From NCBI GenBank assembly GCA_963766005.1, contig CAVXYG010000008.1:1-64000 (forward strand): a stretch of 64,000 bases of DNA, written 5' to 3'. Both the position numbers and the translations under genes were made by a program. The DNA is from CAVXYG01 sp963766005 (GTDB lineage: Bacteria; Actinomycetota; Actinomycetes; S36-B12; GCA-2699445). Shown here piece by piece: positions 51,507-61,484 of the stretch; position 1 is the stretch's first letter; each line of letters starts with the position of its first letter. The notes below the pieces were generated by a model. The model saw only the letters and a list, made by a program, of their open reading frames with translations, was not told the DNA's origin and ran no database searches.

Positions 51507-52166
51507 ATGTCAACCTCTGACCTCCCGCGACCCCGCGCTATGCACTATTTCGTGCTGTCGGCCTCGCCTCGGCGGGCTTCGGTCAACACGGCCATGGCCC
51601 ACCTGGTCGCCGGTGTCATCGAGGCGCGCGGGGGGACCCAGCATGTGGGCACCATCGCCGGCTACGACATGCCGCTGTACAACCAGGACGACCAGGACGC
51701 GTCGGGCTTTCCCGAGGGGGCGCAGCGGCTACGCGAGGAGTTCGTCCGCGCCGATGGTGTTGTCCTGGTCAGCCCCGAGTACAACGCGTCGTTCCCGGGG
51801 CAGTTGAAGAACGCTCTCGACTGGTTGTCGCGGTTCCGGCCGCAGCCCTTCTCGGAGAAGCAGATGATGCTGATGTCGGCCTCCCCATCGATGTCGGGGG
51901 GCAATCGGGGTCTGTGGGGGTTGCGGATCCCGTTGGAGCACTTGGGTGCTCGCGTCTACCCCGACATGTTCTCGTTGGCCCAGGCCTCACGCGCCATCGG
52001 GGAGGGAAAGCTGGTCGACGACATGCTCCAGACGCGCCTTGAGTCCACGGTCGGCTCCTTCATGGACCTTGCGGAAGCAGCCACGCACTACGCGTGCGCG
52101 AAGCACGTGTGGGTCGAGTTCCTCGGCGAGCCGGCGTCCGACCCCGTTGTTGCCCGGGCCGAGTAG
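51507..52166 (+). CDS. NADPH-dependent FMN reductase family protein
   Basis: 219 aa flavodoxin-like reductase. FVLSASPRRASVNTAMAHLV is the phosphate-binding loop, and VVLVSPEYNASFPGQLKNAL with DWLSR is the signature of the NADPH-FMN reductase/azoreductase family. LMSASPSMSGGNRGLWGL follows. It reduces FMN or quinone/azo compounds. The ATG at 51507 has TAGGTT seven bases upstream (leaderless). Confidence 0.9.
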   Translation: MSTSDLPRPRAMHYFVLSASPRRASVNTAMAHLVAGVIEARGGTQHVGTIAGYDMPLYNQDDQDASGFPEGAQRLREEFVRADGVVLVSPEYNASFPGQLKNALDWLSRFRPQPFSEKQMMLMSASPSMSGGNRGLWGLRIPLEHLGARVYPDMFSLAQASRAIGEGKLVDDMLQTRLESTVGSFMDLAEAATHYACAKHVWVEFLGEPASDPVVARAE

Positions 52167-52213
52167 CAGGACACCAGTGACTTCCTGCGCGTGGGTCGAG
52201 GGGAATCCTGGCA

Positions 52214-52366
52214 TGGGTGTTCGAGTCGACAACGCCACTGCTCGGTACCTGCAGGGAATCCGGGACGGGCAGAACGACGCCGTCGACAACTTCACCGGTG
52301 AGCGCGACACCGCCTTCCCGCCTGATGAGGGACGGCGAGGAGTACTGCCTGGAGGTCATCACTGAC
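52214..52366 (+). pseudogene. N-terminal fragment of an NTF2-like (SnoaL) protein
   Basis: NATARYLQGIRDGQNDAVDN followed by FTGERDTAF resembles the start of actinobacterial SnoaL/NTF2-like proteins (pattern GIRDGxxxxAVxxYTG). The frame then stops, with no C-terminal half of the fold. Confidence 0.45.
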
Positions 52367-52917
52367 TTCCGCGAGCCCATATCGAGGTGTCCGTGCGCCT
52401 GCGATGACGTGGTGCGAGTGCAGGAGCGGCCGATGGACTCGAGGATCTGCTCGGAGCCTTGTTCCAGACCAGGGCCGGGGTGCTCGTTCCAGGTCTGGAT
52501 CCAGCCGCGACCCTGGCCCCGACCTCGCCGCACTCGCGGGCGTGGACCGGGAGGCCGGCCACCAACTCATCAGGGCAGGGAAGGCGGTGTCGTTCCGGCT
52601 GGGCGCCCGCATCCGCACCCCCAGCATCGAGGGCGGGTTCACTTCCGGCATCCAGGGCGATCACGCCGCGGCCGCGCCGCGTGTGCCGCGACCCGCAGGC
52701 CCAGCGGTCCATCCTCGTGGAAGGTCGGCGCGTCCCGACCGTGATCGATGCAACGCTCGTGCGGGCATTCGCCCAGCTGTCCGAGGACGTCGGTGCAGCG
52801 GTTATCGACCGGGTGCTCGCACTGCGGAATGGCGAGGTGCGGCGGGCTATCCGCCGACTCCGATGAACGACATCGGCCCCGGCGAGAGGAGTACCGGGGC
52901 CGATGTCAGCTGGGGAG
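52367..52917. other. Region with decayed coding sequence
   Basis: Short coding-like pieces in different frames (LAALAGVDREAGHQLIRAGK at about 52,525; LVRAFAQLSEDVGAAVIDRV near 52,800, ending at a TGA at 52,864) suggest a broken gene that I cannot identify. Confidence 0.4.
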
Positions 52918-53517
52918 TCAGAAGGGCAGCAGCACGGTGTCCACGACGTGGATCATGCCGTCGGCGACCCGGATGTCGGTCTTCACGAAGCCGGCGTCGG
53001 AGCCGATGGCGTCAACGAACCCGCCGCGTGCGGAGATCGTGTTGCCGTCGAGCATCGTGACCTGCTTGGCCTTCGTCACGCTCTTGGAGTTCCGCACGCC
53101 CTCGGTGACGTGGTAGTCCAGCACCGCCTCGACGACGGGCAGGCCCAGCCCGGCCACGACGCCGAAGGCAGCATCCTCGGTGCTGATCGATCCGTCGCTC
53201 ATCCCGTTGTCCAGCACATCGGCCAGGGCAACGAACGCGCCGTCGGTGGGAGCGAAGACGGTGTAGTTGTCCATGCCGTTCAACGTGCTGCTGTTGTACC
53301 CGGTTGCGATGACCGCGCCGACGAGGATGTCGAAGTCGTCGAGGTTGTCGTCGAACTCCCCGGGGGTGCCGGACAGCGCGACAGCGGTCTCCACGATGGT
53401 CGCGTCGGACTTCTTGGCCCAGTCCGGCTTCGCGGCCGAGGCGGGCAGCGCGGTGGCGCCGATCGCGAGCGAAGCCGTCGCACCGGCGACGAGGGTGTTG
53501 CGAATGGCCTTCTTCAT
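52918..53517 (-). CDS. Secreted fasciclin (FAS1) domain protein
   Basis: 199 aa. The signal peptide is AIRNTLVAGATASLAIGATA with cleavage after LPASA. One FAS1 domain: VETAVALSGTPGEFDDNLDD, MDNYTVFAPTDGAFVALADV (first conserved block) and VVEAVLDYHVTEGVRNSKSV (second block, YH), ending in RVADGMIHVVDTVLLPF. It probably acts in adhesion or cell-surface binding. AAGGAG lies seven bases before the ATG at 53517. Confidence 0.93.
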   Translation of the reverse strand: MKKAIRNTLVAGATASLAIGATALPASAAKPDWAKKSDATIVETAVALSGTPGEFDDNLDDFDILVGAVIATGYNSSTLNGMDNYTVFAPTDGAFVALADVLDNGMSDGSISTEDAAFGVVAGLGLPVVEAVLDYHVTEGVRNSKSVTKAKQVTMLDGNTISARGGFVDAIGSDAGFVKTDIRVADGMIHVVDTVLLPF

Positions 53518-54064
53518 TGGAGTGCTCCTTGGCGTTGGAAGTCGTTGCATGAGGTTCGGCCGGAGCGGCGCTCTTGGATGCAGCTGCGCAGAAGATCTTC
53601 CGCCCGTGTGCGCGGCGCCGCCTGCTCTGCGGCGTTTGGCCGCCCGTGGGAGAATCCGATCCGTCCTGCTGACGGCCGCATGGGCGCTGCTCCCGGGCGC
53701 GGGAGTCGGTGCCGTCCGGGGTCGGCTGGGTCGGCCCCGCTGGGGTGGGCGTTCACGTTGGTCGTCGAGCGGCTCGGCCATCCGATCTCAGCGGTACCGG
53801 GAGGGCCATCCAGGCCGCAGCCTTGAGGCACCCGGCCGGGGCGGTGGACGAGTTGCGGGGGCGGCGGGTGAGGGCGCCGGACCGCATCGGCGAGCGTTTG
53901 GGGCGAGGCGCTGGCGCGGGACTCCCGCGCAGTGGGCACGGTTTCCCTCGGGATCGATCCGCTGCGTCATCTGCCGGGGCACTGTTGAGGGTGTTCCACG
54001 CCTGATCGGACGCCAGACTGTCGCGACTGGCGGCGCGGTGTCAGGGCCGGCGCTGCCCCGGGTC
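53518..54064. other. Intergenic, no gene seen
   Basis: About 550 bp of GC-rich DNA between the NAGGN operon and the fasciclin gene. Open frames lack motifs and no terminator hairpin is obvious. Confidence 0.45.
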
Positions 54065-55235
54065 CTACTCGACCTCGATCGGCCCTTCCTGCGGGCCCTC
54101 CTCCTGCGCCGGTTGGACCGCCAGCGACGGGAAGCTGCGCAGCGGGCCTTCGGCGTGGGAGTCCCACCGGGGGAACACCAGGTCCGACTGCAGCCACACC
54201 GTCAGCAGCTGGGCCAGGCCGTGGAGGCTGTCCAGATGGGTGCGCTCGTGGCCGTGGCTGGCGTCCACCCCGAAGCCCAGCAGCGCCACCCTCAGGTGGG
54301 CGCCGGCCTCGAGGGCGGCGGCGGCGTCGGAGCGGTAGTGGGCGAACGTGTCGCGGACGACCTCGATGCCGTGCTGCCTGGCCAGCGCGTACATGCGCCG
54401 GGTCAGGTGGTAGTCGAACGGGCCGACGCTGTCGGCCATGGCCACCGTGACGGCAGTCTCCCTGGACTGCTGCCCCGGCGCGACGATGGCGGCATCGACC
54501 GAGACCATCTCGGCGACCTCCGGCCCCAGGCCGTGGCTGGCGCCCTGGCCGATCTCCTCGGTGCACGTGACCAGGAGTTGGGCGCGCACCGGCAGTTCCA
54601 CATCGGCCTTCTTCAGCGCCTTCAGGGCCGCGAGCGTCGCGGCGACCCCGGCCTTGTCGTCCAGGTGCCGGGAGCGCACGAACCCGTTGCCGGTGATCAG
54701 CGGATGCGCCAGCGGTGCCACGAAGTCCCCCACGTCGAGGCCGAGGCGCGCGCAGGTCCTCGGCGCTGGATACGTGCTCGTCGAGGCGGACCTCGACGTG
54801 GTCCCAGGAGACGCCTTGCGAGTCGACCTCCTCGTTCCAGCGGTGGCCGGAGGCCTTCAGGGGCAGGACCTGGCCGTTGTAGACGGTCTCCAGGTCGTCG
54901 GGGAAGACCCAGACGGCGGCGCCTTCGGAGAACCGTGCCGAGTGCGTGCCGATCGGCTTCAGTTCGAGTCGGCCGTTGTTCTTCAGCCTGCGCACCATGG
55001 CGCCGATGGTGTCGGTGTGCACGACGACCGCCCGCCCGGCATCGGCGTCGGCCGGTCCGCCCAGGTCCGCCACGATCGCGCCGCGCCGCGTCACGACGAA
55101 CGGCACGCACAGCCGATCCAGTCGCTCGCCGACGTACTGCTGCACATGGTCGGTCCGCCCCGTCGGGCTGGGAATGTCCAGGAGTTCCAGCAGCACACGG
55201 CGCAGGAACCCGAGGTCGATCTCCAAGGCGCTCAC
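54065..55235 (-). CDS. M42-family peptidase of the NAGGN osmoprotectant system, one frameshift
   Basis: Metallopeptidase encoded with the N-acetylglutaminylglutamine amide (NAGGN) genes, probably for osmolyte turnover. LELLDIPSPTGRTDHVQQYV, AVVVHTDTIGAMVRRLKNNG (metal His/Asp) and VRSRHLDDKAGVAATLAALK (bridging Asp) are present, then LVTCTEEIGQGASHGLG (catalytic Glu pair) and the last ligand in ASHGHERTHLDSL. One frame change near 54,755 splits it. The GTG at 55235 has TACCGT seven bases upstream, so it may also have its own promoter. Confidence 0.8.
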
Positions 55236-55294
55236 TCCCGCAACGGTAGCGTTCGGCGGGGCGGCAGGCGTGGGTTGCCCTGCGGACGGCCTCA

Positions 55295-57142
55295 TCAGCG
55301 CTTCGGATCGGCCGCTCGTCCCGGCCGCCCGCGCCGTCGGGCCGTGGCGGACGCATCGGCCCGGGACGGCGAGACCGTGGTGGGGAACAGCAGGTCCACG
55401 AACCGCTCGACGGTGGGCTGCGGCTCGTGGTTGGCCAAGCCGGGCCGCTCGTTGGCCTCGATGATGACGTACTCGGGCTGGTCGGGCGCGGCGGTCAAGC
55501 AGGTCGATCCCGGTGACCGGGATCGACAGCGCTCTGCTCGCCGCGATGCACGCCTGCGCCAGCACCGGGTGCAGTTCCGCGGTGACGTCGTGGATCGTCC
55601 CGCCGGTGTGCAGGTTGGCGGTCCTGCGCACCGTGAGCTCCTCGCCCTGGGGCAGGACATCGTCCATCGACCAGCCGGCCCCCGCCACGGTCTCGCTGGT
55701 GCCCGCGTCCAGCGGGATCCGCGACTCGCCGCCGGTGGCCGCGGCGCGACGTCGCGACTGCCGCCCGATCAGTTGCGCGACCGTGTGGGTGCCGTCCCCG
55801 AGGATGCTGGCCGGCCGTCGGACGGCGGCCGCGACCACCTCGTGGCCGATGACGATCACGCGCACGTCCTGGCCGGTCACCATCTCCTCGATGAGGACGT
55901 CGGGGCAGTGCTCCCGGGCCTCCACCACCGCGCGCCGCAGCGCCTCGGGGTCCCGGACTCCGACCGTGATCCCCTGGCCCTGCTCACCGCGAGCGGGTTT
56001 GACGACGACCTCCCCCACCTGGTCGAGGAACTCGAAGTCCGCGGCATCGTCGCCCGCCGTGATCCCGCGCGGGACTCGCAGCCCCGCGTCGGACAGGACC
56101 CGCCTGGTGACCCGCTTGTCGTCGCACCGGGCCATCGCCAGCGCATTGGTCAACTCCGACAGCGACTCGCGGGTGTGCACGACGCGGGCGCCGTGGTGAG
56201 TTTCAGCTCGCCCCACTGTGCATCGGTCACCTCCACGCGGATGCCCCGTCGCATCGCCTCGTCCGCCACGATCCTCGCGTACGGGTTGAGCTCGTCGTAG
56301 TGCGCGGGAGGAGCGGCCCGGAACAGCCGCTCGTTGATCGGGTTCTTGCGCTTGACGACCAGTTCGGGCACGCGGCGGAATCCCAGCCGCTCGTAGAGCC
56401 TGATGGCGCCGGTGTTGTCCGCCAGCACCGACAGGTCGACGAACGCCCGCCCCCGCGCGGTCATCGCCTCGGCCAGCCGGCCGAGCAGTGCCTGGCCCAG
56501 ACCGGGCGGGGCGACGGCGGGATCCACGGTCAGGCACCACAGCGAAGACCCGTTGGCCGGGTCGTCGAAGAGCGCCGCATGATCCACGACGGTGACGGTG
56601 CCGATCACCTGACCCGTGGACAGCACCGCCACCAGGTGCACCACCTCGGGCCGGGACGCCACCTGCAGCAGGACGTCCGACGGCGCCGTGACCATCCCGT
56701 TGCGGGCGTAGATCGCGTTGACAGCGTCCGCCTCGTCCATGGTCCGCATCTCGTGGATCGTGACCCCCACGGGCGGCTCGGGGCTGATCCGCTGGGCGGG
56801 CAGATCCAGGCGGAAGGTCAACGAGGGGTCCACGAAGAACTCGTCCGGGTGCTTGGCGACGAACACGTGGGCGTCGCGCAGGTAGATGCAGATGTCCCGG
56901 GTGCCCTCGACCTCCGCGCGCAGCACCTCGGCGGCCTGGCTGCGATGCGCGAACGTCTGGCCGAACACGATCTGTCCCCAACCGCAGTCCAGCGCCACGC
57001 CCTGCGACTGATGCGCGTGCTCGACCTCGGCGTGCGCCATCAGCGGGTCGCCGCCGGGACCGATGCCCTGTCGGTCCTCGGACGCATGCTCCGCGGTGCC
57101 GTCCTTCGCGATGCCCTCGGGTCGCGTCGCTTCGTCGTCCAT
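55295..57142 (-). CDS. ngg: N-acetylglutaminylglutamine synthetase (GNAT-ATP-grasp fusion), two frameshifts
   Basis: Joins acetylated glutamine units in NAGGN synthesis. The N-terminal GNAT domain is VHLVAVLSTGQVIGTVTVVD, SLWCLTVDPAVAPPGLGQAL and IRLYERLGFRRVPELVVKRK. The C-terminal ATP-grasp domain is DKRVTRRVLSDAGLRVPRGI, VVKPARGEQGQGITVGVRD, RPASILGDGTHTVAQLIGRQ and YVIIEANERPGLANHEPQP. Frame changes are near 56,195 (between the domains) and 55,497. The ATG at 57142 has GAGG five bases upstream; an ATG at 57160 would overlap asnO. Confidence 0.85.
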
Positions 57143-57149
57143 CTCCGCC

Positions 57150-58932
57150 TCAGATGCCATGGTCCTGCAGCCACATCTCGAGCAGGCCGAGCTGCCAGAG
57201 CTTGTTCCCGCGCAACGGGGTCAGCTCGCTGTTGGGGTCGGCCAGCAGAGCATCGACGTACTCGGGGCGGAAGAGCCCGCGGTCCCGCGCTGCCGGGTCG
57301 TGCAGGGCGTCCCGGACCCGGGCGAGCACCTTGCCCTCGAGGTGCGTGATGCCGGGCACCGGGAAGTACCCCTTCGGCCGGTCGATCACCTCCCAGGGGA
57401 GCATCCGGCGCCCGATCGACTTCAGCACGCCCTTGCCGCCCTGGTCGAGCTTCAGCGCAGGCGGGCAGGTCGCGGCCAACTCGACGAACTCGTGGTCCAG
57501 GAACGGCACCCGGGCTTCGAGCCCGTGGGCCATGGTCATGTTGTCGACCCGCTTGACCGGGTCGTCGACGAGCATGACCTCGGTGTCGATGCGCAGCGCA
57601 GCGTCCACCGCAGTCTGCGCGCCCGGGGCGGACATGTGCGCGGCCACGTACTCGCGCGCCGGGTCGCCGTCGGGCAGGTAGTCCGGGCTCAGCACGCGCG
57701 CCAGCCCGGCCGCGTCGCGGTCGAAGAAGGCCTTGGCGTAGGTGTCCACGGCACGGTCGCGCGGCACGTCGGCCAGCGGCGGGTACCAGTGGTAGCCGCC
57801 CAGGATCTCGTCGGCCCCCTGACCGGACTGCACCACCTTCAGGTGCTTGGCGACGGCTTCGGACAGCAGGTAGAAGGCGACGGCATCGTGGCTGACCATG
57901 GGTTCGGACATGGCCTGGACCGCGGCCTCCAACGGGGGGAGCAGGTCGGTGTGGGGGATGAGGATGCGGTGGTGGTCGGTCCCGAACCGCTCGGCGATCA
58001 CATCGGAGTACTGGAACTCGTCGCCCTCCCGGCCTCCCACCGACTCGAAGCCGATCGAGAACGTCGACAGCCCCGTTTGGCCCTGCTGCGGCCAGCAGGG
58101 CCACGACCAGCGAGGAATCCAGTCCCCCGGAGAGCAGGACCCCGACCGGGACGTCGGCAACCATCCGGCGGCGAACGGCCGTGGACAGCGACTCGGCGAG
58201 GGCATCCTGCCAGTCGCGCTCGGTCCAATCCTCGCGAGCGGGGTCGCGGGCGAACTGCGCGTCCCAGTAGCGGCGCTCCCGCCTCGTGCCGTCCGGCTCG
58301 TAGACGCGCACGGTGGCCGGCGGCAGTTTCTGCACCCCGGCGAGGAGGGTGCGGGGCGGGGGCACGACCGCGTGGAAGGACATGTAGTGGGCCAGGGCCA
58401 CCGTGTCGATGGCGGTGTCGATACCGCCGCCGGCCAGCAGCGCGGGCAGCGTCGAGGCGAACCGCACGACATCCGCAGACTCCGCCACGTACAGCGGCTT
58501 GATGCCGAGCCGATCGCGCGCCAGGATGACGCGGTGCGTGTCCCGTTCGACGATCGCGATGGCGAACATCCCGATGAGGTGCTCCACGAAGGACTCGCCC
58601 CATTCGGCGTAGGCTTTCAGGACCACCTCCGAGTCGCCGTGGGAGAAGAAGCGGTGGCCCTTGCCGGTGAGCTCCGCGCGCAGTTCGACATAGTTGTAGA
58701 TGCAGCCGTTGAACACCCCGGTGATGCCCGCCGCGGAGTCGACGATCGGCTGCCCGCTGGCGGCGGACAGATCGATGATCTTCAGGCGTCGGTGCGCGAG
58801 CGCCGCTGGGCCGGATGCCCAGGTGCCGGAGTCGTCGGGGCCGCGGTCGGCCATCGTGGCCGCCATCCGGTCCACGGCGGCCACTCGCGCCCGCTTGCCG
58901 TCCAGCCGTATCTCTCCTGCGAGTCCGCACAT
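57150..58932 (-). CDS. asnO: N-acetylglutaminylglutamine amidotransferase (asparagine synthase-like), one frameshift
   Basis: Amidates the dipeptide to NAGGN. Class II glutaminase domain: MCGLAGEIRLDGKRARVAAV (Cys2 nucleophile), RGPDDSGTWASGPAALAHRR and GVFNGCIYNYVELRAEL. Synthetase PP-loop: DVPVGVLLSGGLDSSLVVAL, then QSGQGADEILGGYHWYPPL and EARVPFLDHEFVELAATCP. A frame change near 58,085 falls just after the PP-loop. An ATG at 58941 is in frame, but the Cys2 rule selects 58932. It is first gene of the asnO-ngg-peptidase operon. Confidence 0.87.
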
Positions 58933-59148
58933 GGGACTCATTGTCCCAGCCGGGTTCGAAGCGGCGAATCGGTGCTCGTATCGGACATCCGATCCGGTAC
59001 TCGCGACGTGGGGTCGGCCGGTCATTGCAGCAACCTCGTCGACGGTGAAGGGCCCCTTTCGAGGGGTCCGGATGAGCGCGGTGGCCTGGACCGGCGCCGG
59101 GCGTTGTGGGCTGACGGTCCTTGCACGCGACCCGTGCCCGGCCCCAAG

Positions 59149-59604
59149 CTAGGCCTCGGCGCCGTCCACGCCCTGCGGGCTCAGCACCAGCACCGGGATG
59201 ACCCGATCCGTCTTGGTCTGGTACACGGCGTAGTCCGGCCAGGCCTCGACCGCGCGTCGCCACCACACCTCGCGTTCCTCCCCTTCGACCTCACGCGCCC
59301 GCATCGCGACGGGCGTGGGGCCGTCCTGGAGCCGCGCGTCGGGCTCGGCCGCCAGGTTGCGGTACCACTGCGGGTGCTGGGGAGCGCCTCCCTGGGACGC
59401 GACCACCGCGTACTCGCCATCGTGCTCCACGCGCATCAGCGGGGTCTTGCGGATCTTCCCGCTCTTGGCGCCGACCGTGGTGAGGATGATCACGGGTCGA
59501 CCACGCATCGTGTTGCCTCTCGTGCCCCCGGACGACTCGTACTCCTGGACCTGCTGGCGGACGAAGTCCATCGGGCTGGGGGCGTAGTTGTCTGGTTGAC
59601 CCAT
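59149..59604 (-). CDS. Deazaflavin (F420)-dependent nitroreductase family protein (Ddn-like)
   Basis: 151 aa split-barrel protein. PVIILTTVGAKSGKIRKTPL followed by MRVEHDGEYAVVASQGG and HPQWYRNLAAEPDARLQDG is the DUF385/Ddn signature, the F420-binding K-S-G-x-x-R-x-T region. The N-terminal amphipathic helix is MDFVRQQVQEYES. It probably uses F420H2 to reduce quinones or nitro compounds. Stand-alone. Confidence 0.92.
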   Translation of the reverse strand: MGQPDNYAPSPMDFVRQQVQEYESSGGTRGNTMRGRPVIILTTVGAKSGKIRKTPLMRVEHDGEYAVVASQGGAPQHPQWYRNLAAEPDARLQDGPTPVAMRAREVEGEEREVWWRRAVEAWPDYAVYQTKTDRVIPVLVLSPQGVDGAEA

Positions 59605-59742
59605 ACCGCAGCCAACGTCGTGAGCCCGCGCGCCATTCCGCGCCGCGGTGCGGCGTGCGCGGGGTGCCCCCGATCCGCAGGCGATACCGCAGTGGAGGGT
59701 GTGCTGCGTACTGCCTACCGGGCGAGGCTTTGCTTGCCGGCC

Positions 59743-60455
59743 CTACCCCCGACCCATGGCGATGAGCCGCGCCTCGGGAATGCGCTGCAGCCGCAGCATC
59801 GCGACGATCCCGAGGAACGGCCCGGACGCGAGGCCAGCCGCGTGCCGCAACGCAGCAGGCGGAAAAGGGAAGGGCCCGTCGGGCACTCGCGTCGCCGCGA
59901 CAACGCCGCCGATCAGGGTGAGGAGGCTGGTGACGGCGATGACCGGGCGCCCGTCGCCCCGCCCGTCCCGTTGACGTGGTGCGGTAGCGCCGAGCCGACC
60001 GTCAGGGCGCCCACCATCAGGCCCAGAGCAGTGCCGCGCCCGGTTCGGAACCACGTCGCCAGGTGCTTCAGCGCCGGTGGATAGACACCGGCCAGGAACG
60101 CCCCCGTGAGGAAGCGCAGCGGGACCGCCAGGGCGGCGCTACTGGCCGGCAGCAGCAGGGCATTGGCGGTCGCGGTCCCGATCGATCCGATGAGCATCAG
60201 CCGGGTCGGTGGGAGGAGGTCGGCGAGGTTGGCGGCGGCCGAGGCGAGCGCTCCGACCACGAACCCCAGTTGCACCGCCAGGGTGAGGCTGGCGCTGGAG
60301 GTGGCCGGCAACGACCAGGACTCCCGGACTTGGGGCACCACGGCCGTGGCCGGGAACCAGGTCGTCATGGCGAGCAGCGCCGCCAGCCCCAGCCAGTGCA
60401 GTGCGCTCCAGCGGCCCGGGGGATCCGGAGAGCCCGTCGTTGTCGGGTCGCCCAC
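59743..60455 (-). pseudogene. MFS transporter with large internal deletion
   Basis: The N-terminal half is normal: WSALHWLGLAALLAMTTWFP, AVQLGFVVGALASAAANLAD, PLRFLTGAFLAGVYPPALKH and GRGTALGLMVGALTVGSALP (MFS loop 2-3 and TM5-6). After a frame change near 59,965 come VIAVTSLLTLIGGVVAATRV and FPFPPAALR, and then directly the last residues LGIVAMLRLQRIPEARLIAM. About half of the protein (TM7-12) is missing, so it is non-functional. The GTG at 60455 has GAGGCT seven bases upstream. Confidence 0.7.
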
Positions 60456-61046
60456 GTTCGTCAGCCTCGCACCGGACGCGCCCTGTCGCCCGGCCGCCGC
60501 GCAATGGGACCAGCCGCGCGTCGCCTCCGTCTCGCGGCGACGGTTGCCGTGCCGTTCCAGGAGGTGCGCGACGGCGGAGCGGCGGGGGTGGCACAACGGC
60601 CACGCCCGCGTCGGCGACGCCGCCGACATCAAGCGCTGGGCAGCGCGCAGCGGGGATGGCAACCGCTCCACGACGACGTCCAGGCCGCCGCGGCATCGGT
60701 CTTCGGCGGCATCAGCGTGCACAGGGTGTTGCGACGGCCGGCATCAACGCGCCGGTGGCCGCGGGCTTCCCCGGTCCCGGCAGCGTTCTTCTGCGAGTCC
60801 CTTGGGACTTCGCCGCGCCCGTTCGCCCGGGCGGCATCAGCACGGCGCGTGCCGAGGCCGCGATGCGCACCGACAAGCCGATCACGACGCTACGCCCCTC
60901 GGTGTCCCGCGCCGATAGTGTGGTCCCCGTGAACGGCACGGCCGTCTGCCACCCGGGCCTCGCTCTCGGGATGAACGGCCGGGCGCGCTGCACTCGGCCC
61001 GGCGCCGGCCGGGTGTTGCCGGAGGTCCCGATTCCGTCGGTGCGGC
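60456..61046. other. About 600 bp with no recognised gene
   Basis: High-GC open frames only. The promoter of the globin-cyclase operon is at its right edge. Confidence 0.45.
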
Positions 61047-61052
61047 TATAGT
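61047..61052 (+). promoter_or_regulatory. -10 box (TATAGT) of the globin-cyclase operon
   Basis: TATAGT is the closest match to a consensus -10 among the boxes examined. It would give a start near 61,059 and a leader of about 66 bases to the globin ATG at 61125, or almost none if an ATG at 61062 is used. Confidence 0.6.
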
Positions 61053-61124
61053 GGCGCGGACATGGACCGGGGCCGGCCAGCTGGCCGGCGGGCCGGTGCG
61101 AGGGCCGAAGAGCAGGTGGGTGCG

Positions 61125-61484
61125 ATGCCGCAGACGATCTACGAGAGCCACGGCGGATTCGCCTCGGTGCGCAAAGTGGTGCTGTCCTTCTACGACCGAG
61201 TGCTGGACTCAGAGATCCTCGCGCCCTATTTCGCGCGTACCGACATGAAGAGGCTCATCGACCACCAGACCAAGTTCGTGTCGTTCCTCCTCGGCGGCCC
61301 GGCCAGCTTCAGCGACGACCACATCGAGCGGGTGCATGCTCGGATGGGCATCACGGCGCCGGCCTTCGACGAGATGGTGATGACGATGATGGAGACCCTG
61401 GAGGACCACGGCTACTCCGCCAACGAGGTCGGATCGGTGGAGCACGAGTTGCGGTCCCGCCAGTCGATCATCGTCAGCGCATGA
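61125..61484 (+). CDS. Truncated (group 1) haemoglobin
   Basis: 119 aa 2/2 globin. Landmarks are VRKVVLSFYDRVLDSEILAP (Tyr B10), APYFARTDMKRLIDHQTKFV (Phe CD1), FLLGGPASFSDDH and the proximal His in HIERVHARMGITAPAFDEMV. It would bind O2/NO at haem. The ATG at 61125 has AGGTGG five bases upstream; the frame is open to an ATG at 61062. The stop overlaps the cyclase start (ATGA), so globin and cyclase are translationally coupled and probably work together. Confidence 0.92.
   Translation: MPQTIYESHGGFASVRKVVLSFYDRVLDSEILAPYFARTDMKRLIDHQTKFVSFLLGGPASFSDDHIERVHARMGITAPAFDEMVMTMMETLEDHGYSANEVGSVEHELRSRQSIIVSA

Noticed and set aside
53967..56981. Long minus-strand open frame through the ngg and peptidase genes
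   Set aside because: It contains real ngg and M42 segments only in part; the rest is off-frame translation caused by the frameshifts. It is not a single fusion protein.
60500..61040. Plus-strand frames between the MFS remnant and the globin
   Set aside because: Arg/Ala-rich translations without motifs or start signals.
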